Below are positions 1 to 10,052 of a stretch of DNA of 64,000 bases, piece after piece. The stretch comes from an uncultured Bacteroidaceae bacterium. Its GTDB lineage: Bacteria; Bacteroidota; Bacteroidia; Bacteroidales; Bacteroidaceae. The notes under the pieces were generated by a model. The model was not told the origin of the DNA, ran no database searches, and was given only the letters and a program-made list of their open reading frames with translations. Every line of letters begins with the position of its first letter. Position 1 is the first letter of the stretch. The translations under genes were made by a program, and so were the position numbers. The stretch lies in assembly GCA_905235575.1 (NCBI GenBank), contig CAJOLZ010000002.1, positions 173,248-237,247 on the forward strand, given 5' to 3'.

Positions 1-144
1 CCCGAGCCTGAGATTATTAAGGTGACCGACGAGAAACGCATGACTCAGGTGAGAATCATGCGGGCTGTCTCCATCGTCCTTGCACTCTGTGCCACCGCGG
101 CCTTTGCTTGGGCTGTCTATAAACTAATTGACCTCTTGAGATGA
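1..144 (+). CDS. C-terminal end of a hypothetical membrane protein, cut by window start; stop overlaps batA start (ATGA)
   Basis: Open frame from base 1 to TGA at 142-144 with a hydrophobic segment (MRAVSIVLALCATAAFAWAVYKLI). Confidence 0.6.
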   Translation, partial: PEPEIIKVTDEKRMTQVRIMRAVSIVLALCATAAFAWAVYKLIDLLR

Positions 145-1139
145 CATTTGCTAATCCTTCATATCTGTTTCTGCTCCTGCTGCTGATACCTTACATCGTA
201 TGGTATTGGTTCAATCATCGCAAGGCTTTGCCTTCGATACAGGTGAGCTCAACCGTTGCTTTTGTGAAAGCACCTAAGAGCTTCAGAAACTACCTCTTAC
301 ATATTCCTTTCGTCCTTCGTCTGTTGGCTGCGACATTCGCTATTATTGCCTTGGCCCGACCTCAGACGACGAACCAGTTTACGAATAAGAACATCGAAGG
401 AATAGACATCATGCTTGCCATGGATGTCAGTACCAGTATGTTGGCCGAAGACCTGCGCCCGAATAGAATAGAGGCTGCAAAGCAGGTGGCCATTGAATTC
501 ATCAACGGTCGCCCGAATGACAACATCGGTCTGACACTCTTTGCAGGTGAGGCTTTCACGCAATGTCCCATGACCACAGACCATGCAGTCCTGCTGAATC
601 TGTTGAACGGAATGCGTGTCGACATGGCTCAGCGAGGCCTCATTGAGGACGGTACAACGATTGGCATGGGTATTGCCAACGCCGTTACCCGTCTGAAAGA
701 CAGCAAGGCGAAAAGCAAAGTGATTATTCTGCTGACGGACGGAACCAACAACTGCGGACAGATTAGTCCTAACACGGCTGCCGATATCGCAGCCAGTTTC
801 GGTATCCGTGTCTATACCATCGGTGTCGGCACCAACGGCACGGCACCTTATCCAATGTCGGTCGGAGGCCGCATTCATTATATGAACGTACCTGTCGAAA
901 TAGATACAAAGACACTTGCAACCATTGCCAAGGCAACCGGAGGCGAGTTCTACAGAGCAACCAACACGGAGAAACTTCATGAGGTCTATGCTCAGATAGA
1001 TCAGATGGAGAAGACAAAGATGAAGGTGCAGCAATATACCAAACACTACGAGGCATTCCAGAAGTATGCGATATGGGCTGTCATCTTCCTCCTGCTCGAC
1101 TTGCTGCTCAGAAATACCGTTCTTCGTAGAATACCATAA
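141..1139 (+). CDS. batA: BatA-type VWA domain protein
   Basis: N-terminal TM helices, MIDAS-like DVSTSM, C-terminal TM; followed by a second VWA gene and TPR genes. Confidence 0.9.
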   Translation: MTFANPSYLFLLLLLIPYIVWYWFNHRKALPSIQVSSTVAFVKAPKSFRNYLLHIPFVLRLLAATFAIIALARPQTTNQFTNKNIEGIDIMLAMDVSTSMLAEDLRPNRIEAAKQVAIEFINGRPNDNIGLTLFAGEAFTQCPMTTDHAVLLNLLNGMRVDMAQRGLIEDGTTIGMGIANAVTRLKDSKAKSKVIILLTDGTNNCGQISPNTAADIAASFGIRVYTIGVGTNGTAPYPMSVGGRIHYMNVPVEIDTKTLATIAKATGGEFYRATNTEKLHEVYAQIDQMEKTKMKVQQYTKHYEAFQKYAIWAVIFLLLDLLLRNTVLRRIP

Positions 1140-1157
1140 ATAAGAGAAGAAGTTAAG

Positions 1158-2186
1158 ATGTTCAGATTCGAAAGTCCACAATATCTCTATTTGATTGCGT
1201 TCCAGCTTTTGCTTGTGGCGCTTCATTATTATTCGCTTTATCGTCGCAGAAAAAGTCTTCGTCGATATGGCGAGCCCGATTTGGTGAGACAACTCTATGT
1301 GGATGTATCCCGCATCCGCCCTGAGGTTAAGTTCTGGTTAGCACAGGCCGCACTTCTCTGTTTCATCGTTGCTTTGGCTCGTCCGCAATATGGCACGAAG
1401 GTCGAGACGCGTGAACGTCAGGGCATAGAAGCAATCATCGCACTCGATGTGAGCAATTCGATGCTTGCCGAAGACGTTAAACCCAACCGTTTGCAGAAGG
1501 CCAAGATGATGGTAAGCAACATGGTGGACGAGATGAAGGACGACAAGATCGGGCTCATCGTCTTTGCCGGTCAGGCCTTCACACAATTACCCATCACCAG
1601 CGACTACGTGAGCGCTAAGATGTTCCTCGAAACCATATCGCCTTCTATGATAAATGTTCAGGGCACCGACATCGCTGCTGCCATACGTTTGGCCATGCGA
1701 AGTTTCACGCCGCAGGACGATGTCAGCCGTGCTATTTTTGTGATAACAGACGGTGAAGATAACGAGGAACAAGGCATCGAGGCCGCAAAGGAAGCTGCCA
1801 AGATGGGGTTGCGCATCTATGTGCTGGGCATTGGTGACCCGGCCGGAGCACCTGTCCCCATCGAAGGTACCAATCAATATATTACGGATCAGCAGGGTAA
1901 CATCGTGATGTCAAAGCTGAGCGAAGAGATGTGTCGCGAGATAGCGCGTGCCGGCAACGGCTCGTACATCTATGTGGACAACAGCAGTTCGGCACAGAAG
2001 AAGCTCTCCGAACAACTCGATCGTCTTGCCAAGTCGACCATCGAAAGTCAGATATACAGCGAGTTCGACGAGCAGTTCCAGGGTTTTCTCCTTTTGGGAC
2101 TTCTCTTCCTATTCATCGATGCGCTCCTGCTTGAGCGCCGCAACCGACGTTTACACGTTTTCCAGAAACTCAAGAACAAGAAATGA
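1158..2186 (+). CDS. batB: BatB-type VWA domain protein
   Basis: DVSNSM MIDAS motif, same architecture as the preceding gene. Confidence 0.9.
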   Translation: MFRFESPQYLYLIAFQLLLVALHYYSLYRRRKSLRRYGEPDLVRQLYVDVSRIRPEVKFWLAQAALLCFIVALARPQYGTKVETRERQGIEAIIALDVSNSMLAEDVKPNRLQKAKMMVSNMVDEMKDDKIGLIVFAGQAFTQLPITSDYVSAKMFLETISPSMINVQGTDIAAAIRLAMRSFTPQDDVSRAIFVITDGEDNEEQGIEAAKEAAKMGLRIYVLGIGDPAGAPVPIEGTNQYITDQQGNIVMSKLSEEMCREIARAGNGSYIYVDNSSSAQKKLSEQLDRLAKSTIESQIYSEFDEQFQGFLLLGLLFLFIDALLLERRNRRLHVFQKLKNKK

Positions 2187-2905
2187 TGAAACGATATCTA
2201 TTCATACTCTTTGCCCATCTGATTGCGTTCACGGCCATGGCACAGAACGACCGCGATTACATTCGTCGAGGTAACCGCTTGATGAAGGACACCGTGCCTG
2301 AGCGGTTGCAGGAGAAAAGCCAGAAGGCACAGGTGCAGTACCAGAAAGCGGTGGAATACGATAACACCAACGCCATAGCGCATTACGACCTGGGAAATGC
2401 CCTCCTCGTTCAGAATAAGGCCGAGGAAGCCATGAAGGAGTACGACACTGCAACGCGCTTCGAACGCGACAAGGGACGTCTGGCTCAGATGTACCACAAC
2501 ATGGGAGTAGTCATGCAGGGCGCAAAACAGTTCGACAAAGCTGTGGCCTACTATAAGCAGGCTTTGCGTAACGATCCTACGAACGATGAGACACGATACA
2601 ACTATGCACTCAGCCTATATCAGCTGAAGAAACAGCAGCAAGAGGGTGGGGGACAGAACAATCAAGACCAAGACGAGAACGGTCAGGACGAGAAACAACA
2701 ACAGGACAAGCAAGAACAGCAAAAGCAAGATAAGCAGAACGAACAGCAGGAGGAGCAGAAACCGCAGCCCGACCCCAATCAGATGAGTCGCGAGAACGCT
2801 GAACAACTGCTGAATGCTGCCATGCAAGACGAAAAAGAGACTCAAGAGAAAATGCAGCGCGTATTGGCTAATCCGCAGCAGAAACGCCTGCAGAAACAAT
2901 GGTAA
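2183..2905 (+). CDS. batC: BatC-type TPR protein with a Q/K/E-rich low-complexity tail
   Basis: TPR repeats (AIAHYDLGNALL, AQMYHNMGVVMQ), operon position, overlaps the batB stop. Confidence 0.8.
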   Translation: MMKRYLFILFAHLIAFTAMAQNDRDYIRRGNRLMKDTVPERLQEKSQKAQVQYQKAVEYDNTNAIAHYDLGNALLVQNKAEEAMKEYDTATRFERDKGRLAQMYHNMGVVMQGAKQFDKAVAYYKQALRNDPTNDETRYNYALSLYQLKKQQQEGGGQNNQDQDENGQDEKQQQDKQEQQKQDKQNEQQEEQKPQPDPNQMSRENAEQLLNAAMQDEKETQEKMQRVLANPQQKRLQKQW

Positions 2906-2916
2906 CCAACCGTAAG

Positions 2917-4734
2917 ATGAAACGTTTTCATTTCATACTTTTCTTTTTTCTCCTCATCGCTGCAGCCACACGGGCTCAGGTGACGGTGGAGATGAAGGCT
3001 CCGCGACAGGCCGAGGTGGGGCAGCGCCTGCAGATTCGTTATGTCGTGAACTCCACCGACGTCAAGGATTTCAATGTCGGCGACTTTGAGGGACTTCGTG
3101 TGCTCTACGGCCCCAGCACGAGCAGTTCCACAAGTATTTCGATGATTAACGGAAAGACCAGTCGCTCGTCTACGATGACCTACACCTACACCCTCATTGC
3201 TACGGAGGAAGGTACCTTCAAATTGCCCGTAGCCAGCGTGAGTGTAAAAGGCAACACTTATCAGAGCAACTCGGCTTCCATCGAAATTCTTCCGGCGTCC
3301 GACGACACTCAGTCCTCGCAGCAACCGTCACGCGGCGAAAGTGGCTCTGCAAACCGTCAGGGCAGTGGTCAGGGAAAGGACCTCTACATGACTGTCACGG
3401 CGAGCAAACGTAAGGTCTACGAACAGGAGGCCGTCCTGCTCACCTACAAGATTTATACCCTCGTCAACCTTCAGCAGATATCCGGTGAGATGCCGCAGCT
3501 GGACGGATTCCACGTACAGGAGATAGATACCAGGGCGCAGATGTCGCTGAAATACGAGCGTGTGGATGGCCGCAACTATGGCACAGCCATCTGGCGTCAA
3601 TACTTGCTTTTCCCCCAGAAGACTGGCAAGATGCGCGTGCCTGCCATCTCGTTCGATACGCAGGTCGAGCAGGTAAATACGTCAATGGACCCCTTCGACG
3701 TCTTCTTCGGCGGCGGCAGTCTCTCGCAGATCGTACAGCGTACCATCGTTGCGCCGGCAGTTGAAATCGAAGTGGAACCGCTACCCACGCCTAAACCCGC
3801 TACCTTCTCGGGCGCTGTGGGCAAGTTCACCATCAGCGGCAGTCTGACACCCGAGCAAATCAACGCAAACGACGCAGCCACGTTGCGACTCACCGTGAGC
3901 GGACAGGGCAACATGAAGTTGCTGAAATCGCCCAAGATTAACTTCCCCAACGACTTCGAGGTTTACGACCCCAAGGAAACCGACAAGACACAGAACACGG
4001 CCAGTGGTGCGCGAGGCAACAAGATATTCGACTACATAGTGGTGCCGCGCCATGCCGGTGACTACTCGATACCTCCCGTAGCTTACACCTATTTCGACCC
4101 CGAAAAGTCGCAGTACATCACCGTTCAGACCGATTCCTTCTCCATCAGCGTTGCCAAGGGCAAAGGCCGCACCACAATGGTGACGCCCGAACAGGAGGAC
4201 CTGCAGGTCTTGAATAACGACATTCGTTACATCAAGCAGAAGCCCCTGCGCCAGCAGCGCGAAGGTGGTCTGCTGTTCGGCACGCGCAACTATTGGTTTG
4301 CCTACCTTGCAGCCCTCGTCATCTTCCTGTTTGTGCTGGGCGCATTTCGCCACATAGCTAAGGAGAACGCCAACATCTCGGGCCGTCGTCGCAAACGTGC
4401 CGGACGGGCTGCGTCGAAACGACTGCGCAATGCCGCCCGACTGATGAAGCAGCATGAGAGCCAGGCCTTCTACGACGAGGTGATGCACGCCCTGCTTGGC
4501 TATGCTGGCGACAAGCTCAACCTGCCCAACACGCTCCTGAACAAGGACAACGTGCAGGAGATGCTGCAGGAGCGGAACGTCGACGAGTCGCTCGTCAGCG
4601 GATTCATGAACGTGCTCGGCGAGTGCGAGTTTGCGCGCTATGCCCCGGGTGATCCCAACGCCACGATGGACAAGATCTTCGACGAAGCTTCGGAGGTAAT
4701 CAACAAACTGGATTCGGCAATCAAGAAAGCATAG
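2917..4734 (+). CDS. batD: BatD family protein
   Basis: Signal peptide MKRFHFILFFFLLIAAATRAQ; large beta-rich exported protein in Bat operon position. ATG 2917 preferred over 2899. Confidence 0.85.
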   Translation: MKRFHFILFFFLLIAAATRAQVTVEMKAPRQAEVGQRLQIRYVVNSTDVKDFNVGDFEGLRVLYGPSTSSSTSISMINGKTSRSSTMTYTYTLIATEEGTFKLPVASVSVKGNTYQSNSASIEILPASDDTQSSQQPSRGESGSANRQGSGQGKDLYMTVTASKRKVYEQEAVLLTYKIYTLVNLQQISGEMPQLDGFHVQEIDTRAQMSLKYERVDGRNYGTAIWRQYLLFPQKTGKMRVPAISFDTQVEQVNTSMDPFDVFFGGGSLSQIVQRTIVAPAVEIEVEPLPTPKPATFSGAVGKFTISGSLTPEQINANDAATLRLTVSGQGNMKLLKSPKINFPNDFEVYDPKETDKTQNTASGARGNKIFDYIVVPRHAGDYSIPPVAYTYFDPEKSQYITVQTDSFSISVAKGKGRTTMVTPEQEDLQVLNNDIRYIKQKPLRQQREGGLLFGTRNYWFAYLAALVIFLFVLGAFRHIAKENANISGRRRKRAGRAASKRLRNAARLMKQHESQAFYDEVMHALLGYAGDKLNLPNTLLNKDNVQEMLQERNVDESLVSGFMNVLGECEFARYAPGDPNATMDKIFDEASEVINKLDSAIKKA

Positions 4735-4755
4735 ACCATAAAATACAGAAATCCC

Positions 4756-5700
4756 ATGAACAGGATGCCCCATATAATGTATACAGATTTTACCACGCAT
4801 ACCGCTTCCTCGACAAGCAGCCCCGTGGAGCGCAGGTCAACACACCGTGGTCTTCAGGCTGTCGCACCGTGGTCTTCAGGCTGTCGCACCGTGGTCTTCA
4901 GGCCGTCGCAGCGTGCTGCGTTTTTAACATTTCCACAGTGCGTACTCCGTAGCCTCGCTATCTTGCTGATTTACATCGCTCTTCCTTTGTCAGCCTCCGC
5001 CATCGACATCGATAGTCTGAAAGTAGCTGCTGACAGTGCCTATGCACAGGAGAAATACGAAGATGCTGTAAAGATTTATTCGGAATTGACCGAGCAGACC
5101 GAGAATGCCGACGTGTATTACAATCTTGGCTGTGCCTATTATCGTATGGACGACATGGCGCACGCCATATTGTGGTTCGAGCGCGCTGCGATGTTGAATC
5201 CCTCCGACAAGGACATCAATTTCAACCTCGAACTGGCGCGTAGTAAGACCATCGACCGCATCACGCCGCGCCACGAAATGTTCTTCGGGTCGCTTTTCAA
5301 CTGGCTTTCGCAACTCTTCAGCCTGAGCCAGTGGGCCTTCGTCTGCATCGCCCTGTTCGTCCTCTCGCTTGTAGGGCTGGGGCTGTTTTTCTTCTCTGGT
5401 CGCTATCTGCTGCGCAAGGGCGGTTTCTATGCTGCAGTAGTCTTGTTCATGCTCACCATCGTTGCCAACCTGTGTGCCAACCACCGCAGGAACAGCCTCT
5501 TGAGCCATGACAGCGCCATCGTCGTAGCCTCTTCTGTGACGGTGAAAAGTACGCCCTCGCAGAGCGGAAACGATTTGTTCGTGCTGCACGAGGGCACTCG
5601 GGTGGAGATTCGCGACGCGTCGATGAAAGACTGGTGCGAGGTGCAGATTGCCGACGGCAAGGTGGGATGGCTGGAACGCTCGGCGATGGAGGAAATCTGA
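4756..5700 (+). CDS. batE: BatE-type TPR plus SH3-like protein; start codon uncertain because a 22-nt repeat array lies in the 5' part of the ORF
   Basis: TPR (ADVYYNLGCAYYRMDDMAHAILWFERA), two TM helices, C-terminal SH3-like domain; last gene of the Bat cluster. Confidence 0.75.
   Translation: MNRMPHIMYTDFTTHTASSTSSPVERRSTHRGLQAVAPWSSGCRTVVFRPSQRAAFLTFPQCVLRSLAILLIYIALPLSASAIDIDSLKVAADSAYAQEKYEDAVKIYSELTEQTENADVYYNLGCAYYRMDDMAHAILWFERAAMLNPSDKDINFNLELARSKTIDRITPRHEMFFGSLFNWLSQLFSLSQWAFVCIALFVLSLVGLGLFFFSGRYLLRKGGFYAAVVLFMLTIVANLCANHRRNSLLSHDSAIVVASSVTVKSTPSQSGNDLFVLHEGTRVEIRDASMKDWCEVQIADGKVGWLERSAMEEI
4843..4925. repeat. 22-nt-period GCAC repeat array (batE 5' region)
   Basis: caccgtggtcttcaggctgtcg x3 (4843, 4865, 4887), then cagcgtgctgcgttttt. 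Confidence 0.92.
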
Positions 5701-5751
5701 GAAATCAAGAGATTGGGAAAAGAAATTCGATAACAGCATAACGTAGTCAGG

Positions 5752-6447
5752 ATGGAGGAAATCACAACGTGGAGTAAGTCCATATTCTTTCTGCTCAACG
5801 GCAGCGACTCCCTCTATCTCGACGGTGTCTTCTGGACCATCACACGCACGGTCACGTGGGTGCCGCTCATGCTCATTACCTTATATATTGTGGTAAAGAA
5901 CAACGGATGGCGTCGCGCGCTGCTTCCCATCGCCGTCGTCTTGCTGCTCATCTGCTTCACCGACCAGTTTTCGAGCTCTTTTTGCAAACCCTTCTTCAGG
6001 ATTCTGCGTCCCACTCACGACCCATCGACAGCAACGATGGTGGACATTGTCAACGGCTATCGCGGCGGGCTTTACGGATTTTTCTCGAGCCATGCTGCCA
6101 ACACCTTTGCCTGCGCCACTTTCCTTTCGCTCCTATTCCGCTCGTGGAGCGTCTCGGCTTTCCTCTATATCTATGCCTTCCTGTGTAGCCTGAGCCGTAT
6201 ATACCTGGGTGTACATTCGCCCATAGATATCGGTGTCGGCACCCTTTTCGGTCTGCTCTCCGGCGCGCTTTTCTATTTCCTGTATTATCTAGCCGACAAG
6301 CGCTTCGGTCAGCCACGCACGTTCTTTTCCTCAGCCTATACTGCTTCGGGCTATCTCTACTCCGACTTAGTCCTGATACATTTAGGCTTTGCGCTCACCC
6401 TGCTCTACGTAGCCTTCAACGCCGTCTTCTTGGCGGCCAGTTATTGA
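5752..6447 (+). CDS. Phosphatase PAP2 family membrane protein
   Basis: SSHAANTFA and SRIYLGVHSPIDI motifs. Confidence 0.88.
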   Translation: MEEITTWSKSIFFLLNGSDSLYLDGVFWTITRTVTWVPLMLITLYIVVKNNGWRRALLPIAVVLLLICFTDQFSSSFCKPFFRILRPTHDPSTATMVDIVNGYRGGLYGFFSSHAANTFACATFLSLLFRSWSVSAFLYIYAFLCSLSRIYLGVHSPIDIGVGTLFGLLSGALFYFLYYLADKRFGQPRTFFSSAYTASGYLYSDLVLIHLGFALTLLYVAFNAVFLAASY

Positions 6448-6471
6448 TAAATCCCTCAGTCGCCCACAGCC

Positions 6472-9400
6472 ATGAAACACCTGCTTCTGATATTGCTTCT
6501 GCTTCCTCTCGTGGCCTGTCAGCGTGTGCCTGAGAGTCTTCGCAACGAGGTGGACCGCTGCAACGAACGCTCGTATCACGACCGATATATCGACATCGAC
6601 AGTGCGCTGTGGTATGCGAAACGTGCTGAGCAACTCTCGGAAAACTATACCGACGGTCGGACCGAGGCAAAGATAAATCAAGCTTTCGTGCTCTATCAGC
6701 AGATGAAATTCGACGATGCGCTGGATTTGCTCTCTGTAATTGAAAAGACATCGAGGAACCAGTTCCTGCTGCTTGCCACACATATTCTGCAGATGAAGGT
6801 GGCACAGCGAGTGGGTGACGGTGAATCGTTCTTTGCCTACCGCAGCCGTTCGCGTCAGATACTCGACCGCATAGAAGAGGGGTTCGAACCTGTCTCACCT
6901 CACTATGCAGCCATGGTGAACCATGCCTTTTCAGAACTCCACATCGTTTCCAGTACGTATTACTATTACCTCGGCCTCGACTCCGCAGCCCAGGCCGAGA
7001 TACAGCAGGCGTACGATTATGTAAAGGACAGCCGTGACACCGCACAGTGGCTCAATTACAATTACATGTTGGGCAGCGGCGGACTCATCGTTGGCGAAAA
7101 GGACGAGGTCGTTCTGCGCGAATTTGAACATCTCTTTCTGACATATACCCTTGCCAAGGCCCGCAACTACACCTATTTCGAGGCAAACGCCCTGCAGTCG
7201 CTCGCGTCGATGATGGCTGACACCTGCGCAGCCAACCTGATACGGCAAGAGCAGACGGGTTCATTCAACTATCTCTCAACCGAGTATCCCACCGATGATG
7301 CGTCGGAAGACCTGAGCTTTGCCATGGCCCGACGCACTATCTACCTGTTCGAGAAGAATAAAGACCTCTATCAGACGGCCTGTGCCTACCGAACTTTGGG
7401 AGAGTTATACTTTGCAAATGAAGATTATGAACTTGCGCTCGACATCTTCAAGCTCGCTCTCAAAATGGTTGAAGACCAGCAAGAGACGAATCCGTCGACC
7501 GTGAATCCGTGGATTGCCAACATACGCGAAAAGCTCAGTCTTGCCTACAGTGCGCTCGGTGACAAGTATTATTCCGATGTGAACAGAAATATCTATCTCG
7601 ACTTGCTCGACGAATATCGTCAGAATTACGAGTCGGAAACTCGTCTTGCAGAACTGGAGCACGAAGTGACGTCCCTTCGCATCCGTATCTATATCCTTTT
7701 GCTGCTAATCGTTGTCACAGCCCTTCTGGCATGGCTCTTTGTGAAACGAATGAAGCGGTCAACACGCCGCAAGCTTGCGCATTTAGACCGCTTCGAAGAA
7801 TCGGAAGACTTCAAGAAGTTCTCGGAACACGTATCCGAAGTCTGCGCAGGACTCAGCGACGAAGCAGAGTTGCTTCAGGATGAGCTGAACGTGAGTCGCC
7901 TCCACATACAGAAGTACAAGGAAGAGAATGTGGAACGACGAGCCAAGGTCGCAATGGTTTACTCGATTATTCCCTATCTCGACCGTATGCAGGCTGAGGT
8001 AAAAAAAATAAAGCCGGACACTGCTGACAACAGCGACCGGCTGGAATATATCGGTGAACTGGCCGACGAAATAATGCACATAAACGAGACACTTACCGAC
8101 TGGATAAAGATGTCGCAGGGAAGTCTTGCTTTGCATATATCCACGTTCCCACTCAAAGAGGTTCTTGACGTGGTATCACTCTCTCGAAATTCCTTCGAAG
8201 AACGTGGCATCGCCCTTCACATTGCTGAATCAGATATTCAGGTAAAGGCAGATAAGGCCCTGACACTCTTCATGGTAAACACGCTTTTGGATAATGCCCG
8301 CAAGTTCACACCCGATGGGGGAGAGGTCGGCGTTTCAGTTGAAGGCGCGGATGATTACGTAGAGATTTCGGTAAGCGATACGGGTGTCGGGTTGAGCGAA
8401 GAAGACTGCGGCAAACTGAATGACAATAAAGTTTACGATGCTTCTGAGATAGGAAATGACGACGGCCGCAAGGGTTTCGGTTTCGGAATAATGAATTGCA
8501 AGGGAATAATAAACAAGTATCGCAAGACCTCGCGCCTTTTCGGCGTCTGTCAGTTTGGCGTCAACAGCCAGTTAGGGGCAGGCAGCCGTTTCTGGTTCAG
8601 ACTACCTCGCGTGCTGGCCTCGCTTCTCATCTTCTTTACCCTTCAGCCTGTTCATTCCGAAGACTTGACCAGCGATTTCGAGAGCATCTACGATTCGCTA
8701 TACACGGCAAATATCGATGGTCGATACGCTGAGGTTGTCTCAAAGGGAGAAGACTTCCTGAACCGATTGACTCCGCCATTCGATACAGCTTATGTAGTGC
8801 TGATTCACAACGAAACGGCCATTGCCGCCCTTGCCACCCAGCAGTGGGATATTTACAGGAAACACAACCAGGAATGTGTCCGTCTGCATCAGCTCTTTAC
8901 GCAAGACTCATCCATTCCAGCATATTGTGAGCAGATGCAGCACCTTCATTCCAATGGTATTCTCATCTATCTGTTCCTCATCCTGTTTTCCCTGACGGCT
9001 GCCATCCTCTTCTATCTGCTTTACCTCAGACATGGTCTGCGCTCTCGCAACATCTATGACCGTCTTTCGGAAGCGCTCAGCTCGTTGCTCAGCTCTGCGG
9101 ATAAGGCTGTGTCGTCTTATTCCGATTCGTCCCTGGCGCAACTGCGAGTATCTGTAGATGCAGACCACTTCGATGCAGAAAGAGACCGCATTGCCAATGC
9201 CGTGAAGGAAACTTCAGAAAATGACGAAAACCTCTCCAACCTTGCCAGCCGAGGCGTTGAACAGATTGCCGGACGATATACCGAAGTCCGAACGATTCTC
9301 GACAATCTCTTCAATCTTGAGGAGGAACGTCGCAAGGCTTTGTTCGAGGAAGACCGCATCTATGTGATGAACCAGATTCTCGATAATTCCCTCAGTACAA

Positions 9401-10047
9401 TCAAGCATGAGACGATGTACTATCCGGCCCGAGCCAAACAAATTGTCGAGCAGATGCAGAAGGATGCCCAGACCGAATCGGAAGAGAAGAAAACTGGAAG
9501 TTATCAATCCGAACTCTCCCAACTGCTGCGTTATTACCACGATGTTTATCTGATTCTATATAATCAGGCCGAGCTGCAACTCGAGCAGCATCATTTCCGT
9601 CGTCAGGACATTTCGGTTGCCGACATCCTGAACGACTTCTCCGCGCTGCTTCGTGCCGAACTTGACCGACGCCATCTCTCCCTTCCCTTTACATCCGAAG
9701 CCGATGCACCTTCAGCCGTCACAGCCGACCGCTCGCTGCTTCACACCCTCTTCCGCTCCCTCGTCTTCGATCGTCTCGATACCGTCGAAGCCCTCTCCCT
9801 GCATGCTGTTTCTCGGGAGAACGACACCCTCTTTACTCTTGTTTTCCAGGGACTTGCCATTTCGAAAGAAGAAGCTGACAGCATCTTCAGTCCCCACGGA
9901 CACTCCATACCCGACCTCGTTGCCCGTCAAATCATTAGAGAGCACGACTCATCCTGCGGAATGCTTGGACTGCGCCTCTATGCAGAGCCTGCCTCCGATG
10001 GCTCGCTCGCAATCTCATTCACATTGAAAAAACAAACTGAACTATAA
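6472..10047 (+). CDS. Large lipoprotein-like sensor (DUF5112/DUF5113-like) with an internal HATPase domain
   Basis: Lipobox-like N-terminus (LPLVACQ), TPR-like repeats, TM near residue 410, HATPase motifs (NTLLDNARKFTPDGG, DTGVGL, GFGFGI); second half repeats a repeat-TM-cytoplasmic layout; response regulator follows. Confidence 0.75.
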   Translation: MKHLLLILLLLPLVACQRVPESLRNEVDRCNERSYHDRYIDIDSALWYAKRAEQLSENYTDGRTEAKINQAFVLYQQMKFDDALDLLSVIEKTSRNQFLLLATHILQMKVAQRVGDGESFFAYRSRSRQILDRIEEGFEPVSPHYAAMVNHAFSELHIVSSTYYYYLGLDSAAQAEIQQAYDYVKDSRDTAQWLNYNYMLGSGGLIVGEKDEVVLREFEHLFLTYTLAKARNYTYFEANALQSLASMMADTCAANLIRQEQTGSFNYLSTEYPTDDASEDLSFAMARRTIYLFEKNKDLYQTACAYRTLGELYFANEDYELALDIFKLALKMVEDQQETNPSTVNPWIANIREKLSLAYSALGDKYYSDVNRNIYLDLLDEYRQNYESETRLAELEHEVTSLRIRIYILLLLIVVTALLAWLFVKRMKRSTRRKLAHLDRFEESEDFKKFSEHVSEVCAGLSDEAELLQDELNVSRLHIQKYKEENVERRAKVAMVYSIIPYLDRMQAEVKKIKPDTADNSDRLEYIGELADEIMHINETLTDWIKMSQGSLALHISTFPLKEVLDVVSLSRNSFEERGIALHIAESDIQVKADKALTLFMVNTLLDNARKFTPDGGEVGVSVEGADDYVEISVSDTGVGLSEEDCGKLNDNKVYDASEIGNDDGRKGFGFGIMNCKGIINKYRKTSRLFGVCQFGVNSQLGAGSRFWFRLPRVLASLLIFFTLQPVHSEDLTSDFESIYDSLYTANIDGRYAEVVSKGEDFLNRLTPPFDTAYVVLIHNETAIAALATQQWDIYRKHNQECVRLHQLFTQDSSIPAYCEQMQHLHSNGILIYLFLILFSLTAAILFYLLYLRHGLRSRNIYDRLSEALSSLLSSADKAVSSYSDSSLAQLRVSVDADHFDAERDRIANAVKETSENDENLSNLASRGVEQIAGRYTEVRTILDNLFNLEEERRKALFEEDRIYVMNQILDNSLSTIKHETMYYPARAKQIVEQMQKDAQTESEEKKTGSYQSELSQLLRYYHDVYLILYNQAELQLEQHHFRRQDISVADILNDFSALLRAELDRRHLSLPFTSEADAPSAVTADRSLLHTLFRSLVFDRLDTVEALSLHAVSRENDTLFTLVFQGLAISKEEADSIFSPHGHSIPDLVARQIIREHDSSCGMLGLRLYAEPASDGSLAISFTLKKQTEL

Positions 10048-10052
10048 ATACT

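Noticed and set aside
2620-2790. Q/K/E-rich region of batC as a repeat or frameshift
   Set aside because: Stays in frame and low-complexity tails are plausible for this TPR protein.
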